DNA of 9,254 nucleotides from Planctomycetota bacterium (GTDB taxonomy: Bacteria > Planctomycetota > Phycisphaerae > Phycisphaerales > Phycisphaeraceae), in the NCBI GenBank assembly GCA_029267795.1, contig JAJUHR010000051.1, forward strand, positions 1 to 9,254. The letters run 5' to 3'. Under the pieces are notes generated by a model, which saw nothing but the letters and a program-made list of their open reading frames with translations, had not been told where the DNA came from and did no database searches. The translations under genes were made by a program, and so were the position numbers. The stretch's first letter is position 1. Each line of letters begins with the position of its first letter. Of this stretch, positions 1 to 6,568 are shown in pieces.

Positions 1-607
1 GCGACCACGGCAGGACGTACAGCGCCAGCGACGTGTCCCAATATATCCACGTCCCGATGCCCTCGACGCCGTGAATACGCAGGGTGGCAAACCTCAACGC
101 GGGTCCAGCCGCCACCACCCCCCACAAAAAGCGATTCATGTGCCGCTCGGGCACCAGCCAGATCACCAGCGGCCACAACAGGTAGAACTGCTCCTCCACC
201 GCCAGCGACCAGAAGTGCGACAGCAGCCGGGTGAACACATAACCCGACGAGCTGTGGAAAAAATCCATCGTGTACGTCAGCCCATAACCCCACTGGTTGT
301 GAAAACACGCCAGCGGTTCACCCGGCGTCAACCCCAGACCCGTCACCGCCCAGTACACGCCCTCCATCGTAAACAGGTACAGGTAATAGACCGGGAAAAT
401 CCGCAGCACCCGGCGACCGTAAAACACAGTGAAGTATCGTCGCGGCTCATCGACCCCCTTGGACCGCAGCAGGATCCTCGTGATCAGGAACCCCGACAGC
501 ACAAAGAACAACTGCACCCCAAACCAGCCGCAGCGCAAGTGGCCCCGATGGAACAGAAACACCAGCCCAAAGGCGATCGCCCGCAGTCCGTCCAATCCTT
601 GGATCAT
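1..607 (-). CDS. Acyltransferase 3 (OafA/YrhL-like) membrane protein, partial
   Basis: This is an integral membrane acyltransferase of the type that moves acyl (often O-acetyl) groups onto cell-surface sugars or lipids. About 202 N-terminal residues are visible and the rest lies beyond the left edge; full-length members have about 350-400 residues or more. Family landmarks seen: GLDGLRAIA at residues 4-12, the conserved His20 in the first membrane helix, FFVLSGFLIT at 34-43, FYGRRVLRIFPVYY at 62-75, and HFWSLAVEEQFYLLWP at 131-146. The ATG at 607 is the first start after an in-frame stop at 617-619. An AGAGGAA stretch lies directly upstream, unusually close to the ATG. It follows asd on the same strand after about 200 bp with no clear promoter, so co-transcription is possible but not shown. 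The family is clear; the substrate cannot be told. Confidence 0.88.
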   Translation of the reverse strand, partial: MIQGLDGLRAIAFGLVFLFHRGHLRCGWFGVQLFFVLSGFLITRILLRSKGVDEPRRYFTVFYGRRVLRIFPVYYLYLFTMEGVYWAVTGLGLTPGEPLACFHNQWGYGLTYTMDFFHSSSGYVFTRLLSHFWSLAVEEQFYLLWPLVIWLVPERHMNRFLWGVVAAGPALRFATLRIHGVEGIGTWIYWDTSLALYVLPWS

Positions 608-790
608 TTCCTCTAATCATCGGCACTGGCGAACGGCAAACTTTCCGCGCCACCCACCGCCCGGGTACGAGGCGAAGGTTCGGTCCCCTGTCAGATGTGT
701 CTACGTTGAAATTCCCGGACCTCGGCGCGGCCTGCGCGGCGCGTCGCGGCCAGAAAGAGAAGCACCAATCGGATGGAACCACCGCCCTAA

Positions 791-805
791 GCGGCTGCGC
801 GCCGC
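791..805 (-). terminator. Small GC hairpin after asd, weak terminator candidate
   Basis: A 5-bp GCGGC/GCCGC stem with a 5-nt loop begins four bases past the asd stop codon. On the minus strand it is followed by TTAGGG rather than a U-run, so intrinsic termination would be poor. The rest of the 608-809 gap shows nothing else I can support. Confidence 0.2.
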
Positions 806-809
806 CTCG

Positions 810-1859
810 TCACAGCAGAAGCTCAGCGATCTGCACCGCGTTCAGGGCAGCCCCCTTGCGGAGCTGGTCGCCGCACACGAACAGGTCCAGCCCGCCCCCG
901 GTGCCGTTCTGGCTGATGTCCTTGCGGATCCGGCCGACGAACACCTCGTCCCGCCCGGTGGCGTCCAGCGGCGTCGGGAACCGGTTGCGCTGGAGGTCGT
1001 TGATGATCGCCACCCCCGGGGCCTGCCGCAGGATCGCCTCGGCCTCCTCGGCACCCAGCGGCTTCTCCAGCGTCAGGTTGATGCTCTCGGCGTGGGCCCG
1101 CATCACCGGCACCCGCACGCAGGTCGCGGTGATCGCCACCTTCTCCGGCCCGGTCTGGCCCCAGATCTTGTGCGTCTCGCGCACGAGCTTCATCTCTTCG
1201 GTGTTGTAGCCGTTCGGCTGCATCTCCGAGTTGTGGCTGAACAGGTTGAACGCGTACTGCTGGGCGAACACCCTGCAGGTCGGGGGCTTGCCCGCCAGCA
1301 CCTCGCGCGTCTGATGCTCCAGCTCCGCCATCGCCGCGGCTCCGGCCCCGCTGGCCGCCTGGTACGTGCTAATCACCATCCGCTTGACCCGCGCCGCCCG
1401 GTGGATCGGCGTCACCGGTACGAGCATGATGATCGTCGAACAGTTGGGGTTGGCGATGATCGCCCCCTTGCCCTGCCCCAGCTTCAAGCCGCCCAGCGCG
1501 TTCGGGTTCACCTCCGGTACGACCAGCGGCACCCCCTCGGTCATCCGAAACGCGGAGCTGTTGTCCACCACCGTGGCCCCCGCGTCCGCCGCGATCGGCG
1601 CGAACTTCTTGCTGATCGGCCCGCCGGCGCTGAACAGGGCCAAGTCGATCCCTTTAAAGCTGTCCTCGGTCAGTTCTTCGACCATGTACGTCCGGCCGCG
1701 GAAGGGCACCGCTTTGCCGGCGCTGCGGGCGCTGGCCAGCAGTTTCAACTGCCCGACCGGGAAGTCCCGCTGCTCCAGGACGTTCAGGAACTCATGGCCC
1801 ACGGCTCCCGTGGCGCCCACGATGGCCACGTTGAGACGACTCTCTCTGCGACTGCTCAC
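810..1859 (-). CDS. asd: Aspartate-semialdehyde dehydrogenase
   Basis: The enzyme reduces L-aspartyl-4-phosphate to L-aspartate-4-semialdehyde with NADPH in the cytoplasm. This is the branch-point step towards lysine/diaminopimelate, threonine and methionine. The 349-residue product matches the usual length. It opens with the Rossmann loop VGATGAVG (14-21). The catalytic cysteine is Cys140 in NPNCST, followed by the TYQAASGAG segment (165-173). Substrate-binding RVPVMRAHAES (249-259) supplies Arg249 and His256. The C-terminus (GDQLRKGAALNAVQIAE) is typical. The GTG at 1859 is chosen because AGGAG lies 6 nt upstream and the product then starts about ten residues before the Rossmann motif. The open frame continues to 2090, but that upstream part has no family similarity. 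The gene is divergent from glyA. No riboswitch-like leader was recognised. Confidence 0.95.
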   Translation of the reverse strand: MSSRRESRLNVAIVGATGAVGHEFLNVLEQRDFPVGQLKLLASARSAGKAVPFRGRTYMVEELTEDSFKGIDLALFSAGGPISKKFAPIAADAGATVVDNSSAFRMTEGVPLVVPEVNPNALGGLKLGQGKGAIIANPNCSTIIMLVPVTPIHRAARVKRMVISTYQAASGAGAAAMAELEHQTREVLAGKPPTCRVFAQQYAFNLFSHNSEMQPNGYNTEEMKLVRETHKIWGQTGPEKVAITATCVRVPVMRAHAESINLTLEKPLGAEEAEAILRQAPGVAIINDLQRNRFPTPLDATGRDEVFVGRIRKDISQNGTGGGLDLFVCGDQLRKGAALNAVQIAELLL

Positions 1860-1865
1860 TGGAAT

Positions 1866-1870
1866 CTCCT
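1866..1870 (-). promoter_or_regulatory. Shine-Dalgarno AGGAG for the asd GTG start
   Basis: A perfect AGGAG sits 6 nt upstream of the GTG at 1859. It decides the start against the much longer open frame upstream. Confidence 0.7.
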
Positions 1871-1972
1871 GCGGTACTGCTAGACCGCCGCCCGGCTCCC
1901 GCGCGTATCCGAATATTCGCCTCTGTCGGCTAAGGGTGGGGACCGGGCGCTCGGTCTCGTGCAAAGTCTGGT

Positions 1973-1978
1973 ATTGTA
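1973..1978 (-). promoter_or_regulatory. Candidate -10 element for asd
   Basis: TACAAT on the minus strand is an AT-rich island in a very GC-rich intergenic region and matches the bacterial -10 consensus at five of six positions. No good -35 hexamer was found at 16-18 nt. If used, it would give a leader of about 105 nt before asd. Confidence 0.28.
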
Positions 1979-2045
1979 GCAGCGCCGCAGCGCCGAGGTG
2001 GATGAAGCCCCGCCCGCCTCGGCTGCAGATCGCTTCCCGGCAGCC

Positions 2046-2051
2046 TATGAT
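2046..2051 (+). promoter_or_regulatory. Candidate -10 element for glyA
   Basis: TATGAT on the plus strand differs from the -10 consensus at one base and lies about 70 bp before the glyA start. The expected -35 position has only a poor match. This is a candidate only. Confidence 0.27.
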
Positions 2052-2106
2052 GATTCCCGGCCCCGCTGCGCGGAGGACACCGGCAGACAACGATCGGGGG
2101 CCGCCT

Positions 2107-2111
2107 GGGAG
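2107..2111 (+). promoter_or_regulatory. Shine-Dalgarno GGGAG for the glyA TTG start
   Basis: GGGAG lies 8 nt before the TTG at 2120. It supports a non-ATG start where no suitable in-frame ATG exists before the conserved part of the protein. Confidence 0.6.
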
Positions 2112-2119
2112 ACACGACC

Positions 2120-3421
2120 TTGCCCAAGACGATCTATCCGACCGGTCAGACCGCTGCGAAAACCGACTCTTTGCAGGAATGCGATCCGCAGGTCTGGTCG
2201 CTGATCCAATCCGAGCAGCAGCGCCAGCACAGCACGCTCGAGCTGATCGCCAGCGAGAACCACGCCAGCTCCGCGGTCATGGCCGCGATGGGCACGTGCC
2301 TGACGAACAAGTACGCCGAGGGCTACCCCGCGGCCCGGTACTACGGCGGCTGCCAGTTCGTCGACGGTGTGGAAGACCTGGCCCGCCAGCGTGCCAAGGA
2401 ACTCTTTGGTTGCCAGTTCGTCAACGTTCAGCCCCACTCCGGCGCCCAGGCGAACACCGCCGTGTTCTTCGCCCTGCTCGAACCGGGCGACACCTTCGCC
2501 AGCCTGGTGCTCTCCGATGGCGGCCACCTCAGCCACGGGATGAAGCTCAACTTTTCCGGCCGATACTTCAAGCCCGTGCATTACCCGCTCCGCTACGACC
2601 TGACGGCCACCGATTACGAGCAGATCGACTTCGACGCGACGCGACGACTCTGCCTCGAACACCGTCCCAAGATGATCCTCTGCGGCTATTCGGCCTACCC
2701 CCGGACGATCGACTTCGCCCGCTTCCGGCAAATCGCCGACGAGTGCGGCGCCATCCTTATGGCCGACATCGCCCACATCGCCGGCCTCGTCGCCGCCGGG
2801 GAGCACCCCTCGCCGTTCCCGCACTCCCACGTCGTGACGACCACCACGCACAAGACGCTGCGCGGGCCCCGCGGCGGGATGATCATGACCGACGACCCGG
2901 AGATCGCCAAGAAGATCGACAAGGCCGTGTTCCCCGGCATCCAGGGCGGGCCGCTGATGCACGTGATCGCCGCCAAGGCCGTGTGCTTCGGTGAGGCCCT
3001 GCAGCCCGCGTTCAAGGTCTACGCACGCCAAGTCGTCCACAACGCCAAGGCCCTGGCCGCGGCGCTGATGACCAAGGGCTACCGTCTGGTCAGCGGGGGC
3101 ACCGACAACCACCTCATGCTCGTGGATTTAAGGCGACGCGACGAAAACCTTACCGGCGCCGACGCGGAAAAGTGGCTGGAAGCCGCGGGGATGATCACCA
3201 ACAAGAACGGCATCCCCAACGACCCCCGCCCGCCTCGCGTCACCAGCGGCCTGCGCCTGGGCACACCCGCAACAACCACGCGCGGACTCACCGAACCCCA
3301 TATGGCCCAAATCGCCGACTGGATCGACCAGGTGTTGGCCAGCCGCGGCGACGAGCACGTGGTCAAGAAAGTCCGCCAGCAGGTTGCGGAACTCTGCGAC
3401 CGGTTCCCTCTGCCGCACTGA
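2120..3421 (+). CDS. glyA: Serine hydroxymethyltransferase
   Basis: This PLP enzyme converts serine and tetrahydrofolate to glycine and 5,10-methylene-tetrahydrofolate, feeding one-carbon, purine and thymidylate synthesis in the cytoplasm. The 433-residue product has the usual family length. Motifs in order: STLELIASEN (38-47), NKYAEGYPAARYYGG (63-77), HSGAQAN (106-112), the MADIAHIAGL segment with Asp215 and His218 (214-223), and the PLP lysine Lys245 in TTTTHKTLRGPRGG. GIQGGP (274-279) and SGLRLGTPA (376-384) follow. Translation is assigned to TTG at 2120, 8 nt after GGGAG. The gene is divergent from asd and convergent with ruvA. A hairpin cluster about 20 bp past the stop may serve as its transcript end. 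No glycine riboswitch was recognised in the short leader. All key residues appear intact. Confidence 0.96.
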   Translation: MPKTIYPTGQTAAKTDSLQECDPQVWSLIQSEQQRQHSTLELIASENHASSAVMAAMGTCLTNKYAEGYPAARYYGGCQFVDGVEDLARQRAKELFGCQFVNVQPHSGAQANTAVFFALLEPGDTFASLVLSDGGHLSHGMKLNFSGRYFKPVHYPLRYDLTATDYEQIDFDATRRLCLEHRPKMILCGYSAYPRTIDFARFRQIADECGAILMADIAHIAGLVAAGEHPSPFPHSHVVTTTTHKTLRGPRGGMIMTDDPEIAKKIDKAVFPGIQGGPLMHVIAAKAVCFGEALQPAFKVYARQVVHNAKALAAALMTKGYRLVSGGTDNHLMLVDLRRRDENLTGADAEKWLEAAGMITNKNGIPNDPRPPRVTSGLRLGTPATTTRGLTEPHMAQIADWIDQVLASRGDEHVVKKVRQQVAELCDRFPLPH

Positions 3422-3443
3422 AGCACACCGGACTGCGACGCGT

Positions 3444-3462
3444 GCCACCACCCGGGGGTGGC
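3444..3462 (+). repeat. GCCACC/GGTGGC hairpin after glyA
   Basis: A 6-bp stem, GCCACC (3444-3449) with GGTGGC (3457-3462), encloses the 7-nt loop ACCCGGG. It begins 22 bp past the glyA stop codon and touches the next hairpin, so both may not form at once. It has no U-run. It may help end the glyA transcript. Confidence 0.5.
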
Positions 3463-3531
3463 TGGGGCAGAGCGGAGCGGTGCCCCGGCATTTACTGCGT
3501 GGCTGTGGTGCCGCTTCGCTCCACTACAGCC
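3461..3531. repeat. Pair of inverted related hairpins (REP/BIME-like)
   Basis: Two hairpins lie between the convergent ends of glyA and ruvA. The first pairs GCTGGGGCA (3461-3469) with TGCCCCGGC (3481-3489) around the 11-nt loop GAGCGGAGCGG. The second pairs GGCTGTGGTG (3501-3510) with CACTACAGCC (3522-3531) around the 11-nt loop CCGCTTCGCTC. The reverse complement of the second loop is GAGCGAAGCGG, 10 of 11 identical to the first. The second hairpin therefore looks like an inverted copy of the first, with a diverged but still paired stem. This is the pattern of a dispersed palindromic intergenic repeat. I recall similar GCGAAGC-loop hairpins between planctomycete genes but cannot check that here. 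It may also act as a transcript-end structure. Confidence 0.6.
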
Positions 3532-3555
3532 CCGGGCCTCATCGCAACACACCCA

Positions 3556-3587
3556 AACGAAAAACGATCGACAACCTTGCCGATCGC
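3556..3587 (-). terminator. Intrinsic terminator of the thrC-ruvA unit
   Basis: On the minus strand, seven bases past the ruvA stop codon, a 10-bp stem (3578-3587 with 3564-3573, two G-U pairs) encloses the loop AGGT. A T-rich run, TTTTCGTTTG, follows. This is a textbook intrinsic terminator reading away from ruvA. Confidence 0.85.
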
Positions 3588-3593
3588 TCCGCT

Positions 3594-4259
3594 TCACCCA
3601 CCAGCCTTGAGCCGGTAGACCCGCGCCACGAGGTCCTGAACGCTCTGCGGTCGATCTTTCTCATCCCGCATCGCTTGATCGATCCAAGTCACAGCCTGCA
3701 ATCGATTCTCCCCGAGTTGCAGGAGCACCTCCAAACCCTCGCGGGCGAGATTCCCATACACTGAACCCTGTCGCTGCGACGTCTCGTGACCTTGCGATGA
3801 ACCGGCCGCGACCGCGAAAGACCTGCTGACCAGAAAATGATCGACCTTGCCGTGCAGCGTGGCGACGATGGTCTCCGCCATCCGTCGGCCGATCTCCGGC
3901 AGGCTCTGCAGGGTGGCCAGGTCACGGTCGGCGATCGCGGCAGCCAACTGTTCGGTGGCGACGGCCATCGCTCGTAGCGCCCGGCGGTTGCCGATCCCCT
4001 TACAGGTGGTGAATAGCTCGAAGAAATCCCGGTCTTGAGGCGTCAGGAACCCCACCAGCCGGGGCAGCAGCGTCGCTCCCTGGTTTTGTGATTCGATGTA
4101 ATACAGGGTGTGCAGGTCGACCCGCTGGCCGATCGATCCTCCCAGCCGACCCGCCGTGTAAGCGGGCAAAAGCACTCGGTAGGTCAACCCGCCTTCGGCA
4201 CCGATCAGGGCCCCCGAAGCGTCGAGCTCGGCCAGCACGCCTTGAAGCCGCGCGATCAT
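3594..4259 (-). CDS. ruvA: Holliday junction branch migration protein RuvA
   Basis: RuvA binds four-way DNA junctions as a tetramer and loads the RuvB motor during recombination and repair. The 221-residue product is slightly longer than the E. coli protein (about 203). The N-terminal OB-fold domain covers about residues 1-70. Two helix-hairpin-helix motifs follow, CKGIGNRRALRAM (86-98) and LPEIGRRMAETIVATL (120-135). A linker runs to about 165, and the RuvB-binding domain III ends the protein (NLAREGLEVLLQLG through VARVYRLKAG). The acidic-pin region reads YIESQNQG, one acidic residue (Glu56) in a longer loop, where E. coli has Glu-Asp. The ATG at 4259 fits the usual MIxRLxG opening; a TTG nine bases upstream is an alternative. 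No clear Shine-Dalgarno is seen. It lies 33 bp after thrC, so translational coupling within one transcript is likely. Confidence 0.9.
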   Translation of the reverse strand: MIARLQGVLAELDASGALIGAEGGLTYRVLLPAYTAGRLGGSIGQRVDLHTLYYIESQNQGATLLPRLVGFLTPQDRDFFELFTTCKGIGNRRALRAMAVATEQLAAAIADRDLATLQSLPEIGRRMAETIVATLHGKVDHFLVSRSFAVAAGSSQGHETSQRQGSVYGNLAREGLEVLLQLGENRLQAVTWIDQAMRDEKDRPQSVQDLVARVYRLKAGG

Positions 4260-4292
4260 CGTGACCAAGATGATACCGCGTGTCGCTGCGGG

Positions 4293-5798
4293 TCAGTATT
4301 CGCTGACGGGCACATGCCGCAGGGGGTCTTTCGCCGGGGGCGGGGACGGCGGGGTCGTGATCCGCTGCGGAACAGCACCGATCGCCTCGATGATCGCATC
4401 CAGATCGTCCGGCACGGGGATCGGGCGGTTCGCCAGCGCTCCCTTCGGCTCGCTGCGCGGGGCCTGGTCCTGCACCGCTTTCATGTCGATCCCGGTGTGG
4501 TACTTGACCGTCGCGTCGGGGTCTTTCAGCACGTGCCCCGTCAGGATGCACACGACGCGGTCGTTCCTGTCGATCACGCCCTCGTCCACCAGCAGGTGCG
4601 CTCCAGCGACGGAGGCGGCACTGGCCGGCTCGCACCCAAAGCCGTAGATGCCCACCATCGCTTTGTGCTCCAGGATTGTGTCGTCATCGACCTGGCGGAC
4701 CACGCCGTCCATGATGGACAGCGCCCGCAGCGCCTTAGGCAGGTTCACGGGCCGGCCGATCTCGATCGCGCTGGCGATGGTGTGGGCGTGGCGGTTCTGA
4801 GCTTCCATTTCGCGGTAGTAGGACTTGATCTTCTCCAGGTCGTAACGCCCGCCGTTCCACCGCAGGCCGCGCTGCGTATAGAGCTCGTACAAGGGGTTGG
4901 CGCCCTGAGCCTGGATCACCGCCAGACGCGGGACCCGCTGGATCAGGCCGAGGTCTTTCAGCTCCGCGAAGGCCTTGCCGAAAGCCGAGCAGTTGCCCAA
5001 GTTTCCCCCCGGCACGACGATCCAGTCAGGCACCTCCCAGTCCAGCGCCTCCAGCACGCGGTACATGATCGCCTTTTGACCCTCCAGGCGGAACGGGTTG
5101 ACGCTGTTCATCAGGTAAATGCCCAACTCCGGCCGGTCGACCGCCACCTGACGTACGCGGCGCAGGCACGCGTCAAAATCGCCCTGGATTTGTAGCGTGC
5201 GGGCCCCGTAATCGAGCGCCTGGCTGAGCTTGCCGTAGGCGATCTTGCCCGAGCCGATGAACACGATGCCGGTCGTTCCGTTGCCGCACAGCGACGCGAA
5301 CATCGCCAGGCTGGCGGAGGTGTTGCCGGTCGAGGCGCAGGCGACGCGGGTGGCCCCGACCATCCGGGCGTGGGTGAATGCCGCGGTCATACCGTTGTCT
5401 TTGAACGAGCCTGAGGGGTTCAGGCCCTCGTATTGCAGGAACAACCGCCCGGGCTTCAGGCCGATCTGGGGGGCCAGCAGGCGCGCGTCCTGCAGGTTGG
5501 TGCGTCCTTCGCCGATCGTGACGATGTCGGCCTCGCTGCGGTAGAACGCCAGCAGCTCGCGGAACCGCCAGACCCCGGAAAAATCCATCGCCCCGGGCCC
5601 GTGCTCCCCCTTGGTCATCCACCGGTGCTCGAACCCGCTTAACGACTTGGGCACCACAGCCCGCGACCAGTCGTAGCGGATGTCCAGCAGCGAGCTTTCC
5701 CCCGCCGCCGCACACCGGGGGCAGGACATCAGCACCTGTTCCACGGAGAACGTGGCGGCGCAGTCCGGATCGATACATTGCTGGTAGGCCCAACCCAT
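4293..5798 (-). CDS. thrC: Threonine synthase
   Basis: This PLP enzyme converts O-phospho-L-homoserine to L-threonine, the last step of threonine synthesis. The product has 501 residues. A short N-terminal module carries Cys8, Cys13, Cys26 and Cys29, which look like a small zinc-ribbon. The PLP lysine is Lys133 in NPSGSFKDNGM (127-137), followed by ASTGNTSASLA (155-165) and the phosphate-binding PGGNLGN (263-269). YGFGCEPASAAS (385-396) and ILTGHVLKDP (418-427) are typical of the family C-terminus. The last 55 or so residues are Pro- and charge-rich and look like a flexible tail. ATG at 5798 puts the cysteine module right at the N-terminus. No good Shine-Dalgarno is present, only GGGG about 8 nt upstream. 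It is first gene of a unit with ruvA; asd in the same window serves the same pathway. Confidence 0.94.
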   Translation of the reverse strand: MGWAYQQCIDPDCAATFSVEQVLMSCPRCAAAGESSLLDIRYDWSRAVVPKSLSGFEHRWMTKGEHGPGAMDFSGVWRFRELLAFYRSEADIVTIGEGRTNLQDARLLAPQIGLKPGRLFLQYEGLNPSGSFKDNGMTAAFTHARMVGATRVACASTGNTSASLAMFASLCGNGTTGIVFIGSGKIAYGKLSQALDYGARTLQIQGDFDACLRRVRQVAVDRPELGIYLMNSVNPFRLEGQKAIMYRVLEALDWEVPDWIVVPGGNLGNCSAFGKAFAELKDLGLIQRVPRLAVIQAQGANPLYELYTQRGLRWNGGRYDLEKIKSYYREMEAQNRHAHTIASAIEIGRPVNLPKALRALSIMDGVVRQVDDDTILEHKAMVGIYGFGCEPASAASVAGAHLLVDEGVIDRNDRVVCILTGHVLKDPDATVKYHTGIDMKAVQDQAPRSEPKGALANRPIPVPDDLDAIIEAIGAVPQRITTPPSPPPAKDPLRHVPVSEY

Positions 5799-5809
5799 GC
5801 TGAAAACCC

Positions 5810-5826
5810 CGATCGACCTTCGATCG
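5810..5826 (-). promoter_or_regulatory. Short palindromic hairpin in the thrC leader
   Basis: CGATCG, AAGGT, CGATCG forms a 6-bp stem with a 5-nt loop that ends 11 nt before the thrC ATG. The AAGGT loop is the only purine-rich segment near the start. The hairpin could affect ribosome access, but no function is demonstrated. Confidence 0.35.
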
Positions 5827-5831
5827 CAGGC

Positions 5832-5837
5832 ATTTTA
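5832..5837 (-). promoter_or_regulatory. Candidate -10 element of thrC-ruvA
   Basis: TAAAAT on the minus strand lies 33 bp before the thrC ATG and just downstream of the terminator of the preceding gene, where a promoter is needed. A weak TATTTT hexamer sits 16 nt further upstream as a poor -35. Confidence 0.38.
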
Positions 5838-5892
5838 GCAGAGCCGATCATCGAAAATACCTCAGCAGGATCGGCTCACACCACCCGCGGTC

Positions 5893-5924
5893 AAAGAAAA
5901 ACCCCCAGCCCGCAGGCCGAGGGT
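5893..5924 (-). terminator. Intrinsic terminator of the PEP-CTERM gene
   Basis: On the minus strand a 10-bp stem (5915-5924 with 5901-5910, two G-U pairs) closes on a TGCG tetraloop and is followed by TTTTCTTTG. It lies about 35 bp past the stop of the PEP-CTERM gene and separates it from thrC. Confidence 0.87.
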
Positions 5925-5959
5925 GTACGCAAAACGATCGGACGCCGTGGTTACCGCGA

Positions 5960-6568
5960 TTACTTGCGTCGGGCCACCCGCACCATGCCCAGGCCGCTCA
6001 TCAGGGCGCCGACCATCCAGGCTGCACCGGGGAGCGGGATGGTGTGGCAGGGCACGGTGGAGGGGTCGCCGGTGATCTGCATGTCGAATGCCGTCAGGCC
6101 CCCGTGGTCTTCAAGCGCCACCGCGATCACGTTCATGCCCGGCACCAGGGCGGCGCCGAAGCCTCCGCCGTACTCCCAGCGGAACGTGAAGCCTTCGGCA
6201 TTGGCCGAGGCGACGAGGGTCCCGTTCGCATAAAGCTTAAAGCCGTTGTCCACGCCCAGGTCCCAATGGATCGACGACAGGTCGTAGTGGCACAGGTCGA
6301 TGCTGGTGCGGAGCCACAAGTCATCGCCGTCGCCCCCATCAGCGGGCCAGACCGTGGCGGCCGCAAAATCCCCACTGCCGACGTTGGAGAACGGGGCAGC
6401 CCCCGATGACCAAATCCCGCCCACACCCGTGGTGGTGTTCCACGTGGAACTGCCTGTTGGATTGGTGAAGGTGTACTCCCACGTCGACCCCGGGGCCAGG
6501 ACCGTGGCACCCTGCGCCAGCGAAGCGGAAATGAACAACCCCGCCAAACCCGCAACAAACGCTCTCAT
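5960..6568 (-). CDS. Secreted protein with VPLPA-like PEP-CTERM sorting tail
   Basis: The 202-residue product has a signal peptide at about 1-20 (MRAFVAGLAGLFISASLAQG, likely cut near Gly20/Ala21). The exported middle part resembles a galactose-binding-like beta-sandwich: WLRTSIDL (85-92), then DNGFKLYANGTLVAS (107-121), then LVPGMNVIAVALEDHGG (141-157) and FDMQITGD (161-168). The C-terminus is a tripartite sorting signal: IPLPGAAW (177-184), a hydrophobic stretch to about 196, and RVARRK at the end. In known systems such tails are recognised and cut by an exosortase-type membrane enzyme; none is encoded here. Two cysteines (93 and 174) could form a disulfide. ATG at 6568 has GGGAG 7 nt upstream. 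The gene has its own terminator, so it is probably monocistronic. Ligand and role are unknown. Confidence 0.85.
   Translation of the reverse strand: MRAFVAGLAGLFISASLAQGATVLAPGSTWEYTFTNPTGSSTWNTTTGVGGIWSSGAAPFSNVGSGDFAAATVWPADGGDGDDLWLRTSIDLCHYDLSSIHWDLGVDNGFKLYANGTLVASANAEGFTFRWEYGGGFGAALVPGMNVIAVALEDHGGLTAFDMQITGDPSTVPCHTIPLPGAAWMVGALMSGLGMVRVARRK

Noticed and set aside
429..1883. Long plus-strand open frame (484 codons) opposite asd
   Set aside because: It is Arg/Pro/His-rich with no recognisable domain and lies antisense to a complete asd with all catalytic motifs. Such frames are common opposite GC-rich genes.
1860..2090. N-terminal extension of asd up to 2090
   Set aside because: The extra 77 residues have no similarity to the family and would cover the divergent promoter region. 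The GTG at 1859 has an ideal AGGAG.
1860..2119. Glycine riboswitch before glyA or lysine riboswitch before asd
   Set aside because: Neither leader shows the conserved cores or paired-aptamer layout of those classes, and no terminator with a U-run precedes either gene.
1366..2994. Very long plus-strand open frame (542 codons) across asd and glyA
   Set aside because: It runs through an intergenic region and into glyA in another frame, and its translation is low-complexity Arg/Pro. glyA in the correct frame matches its family end to end.
4110..5195. Plus-strand open frame (361 codons) opposite thrC and ruvA
   Set aside because: Composition is typical of an antisense shadow and no motif is present. 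Both genes on the minus strand are intact.
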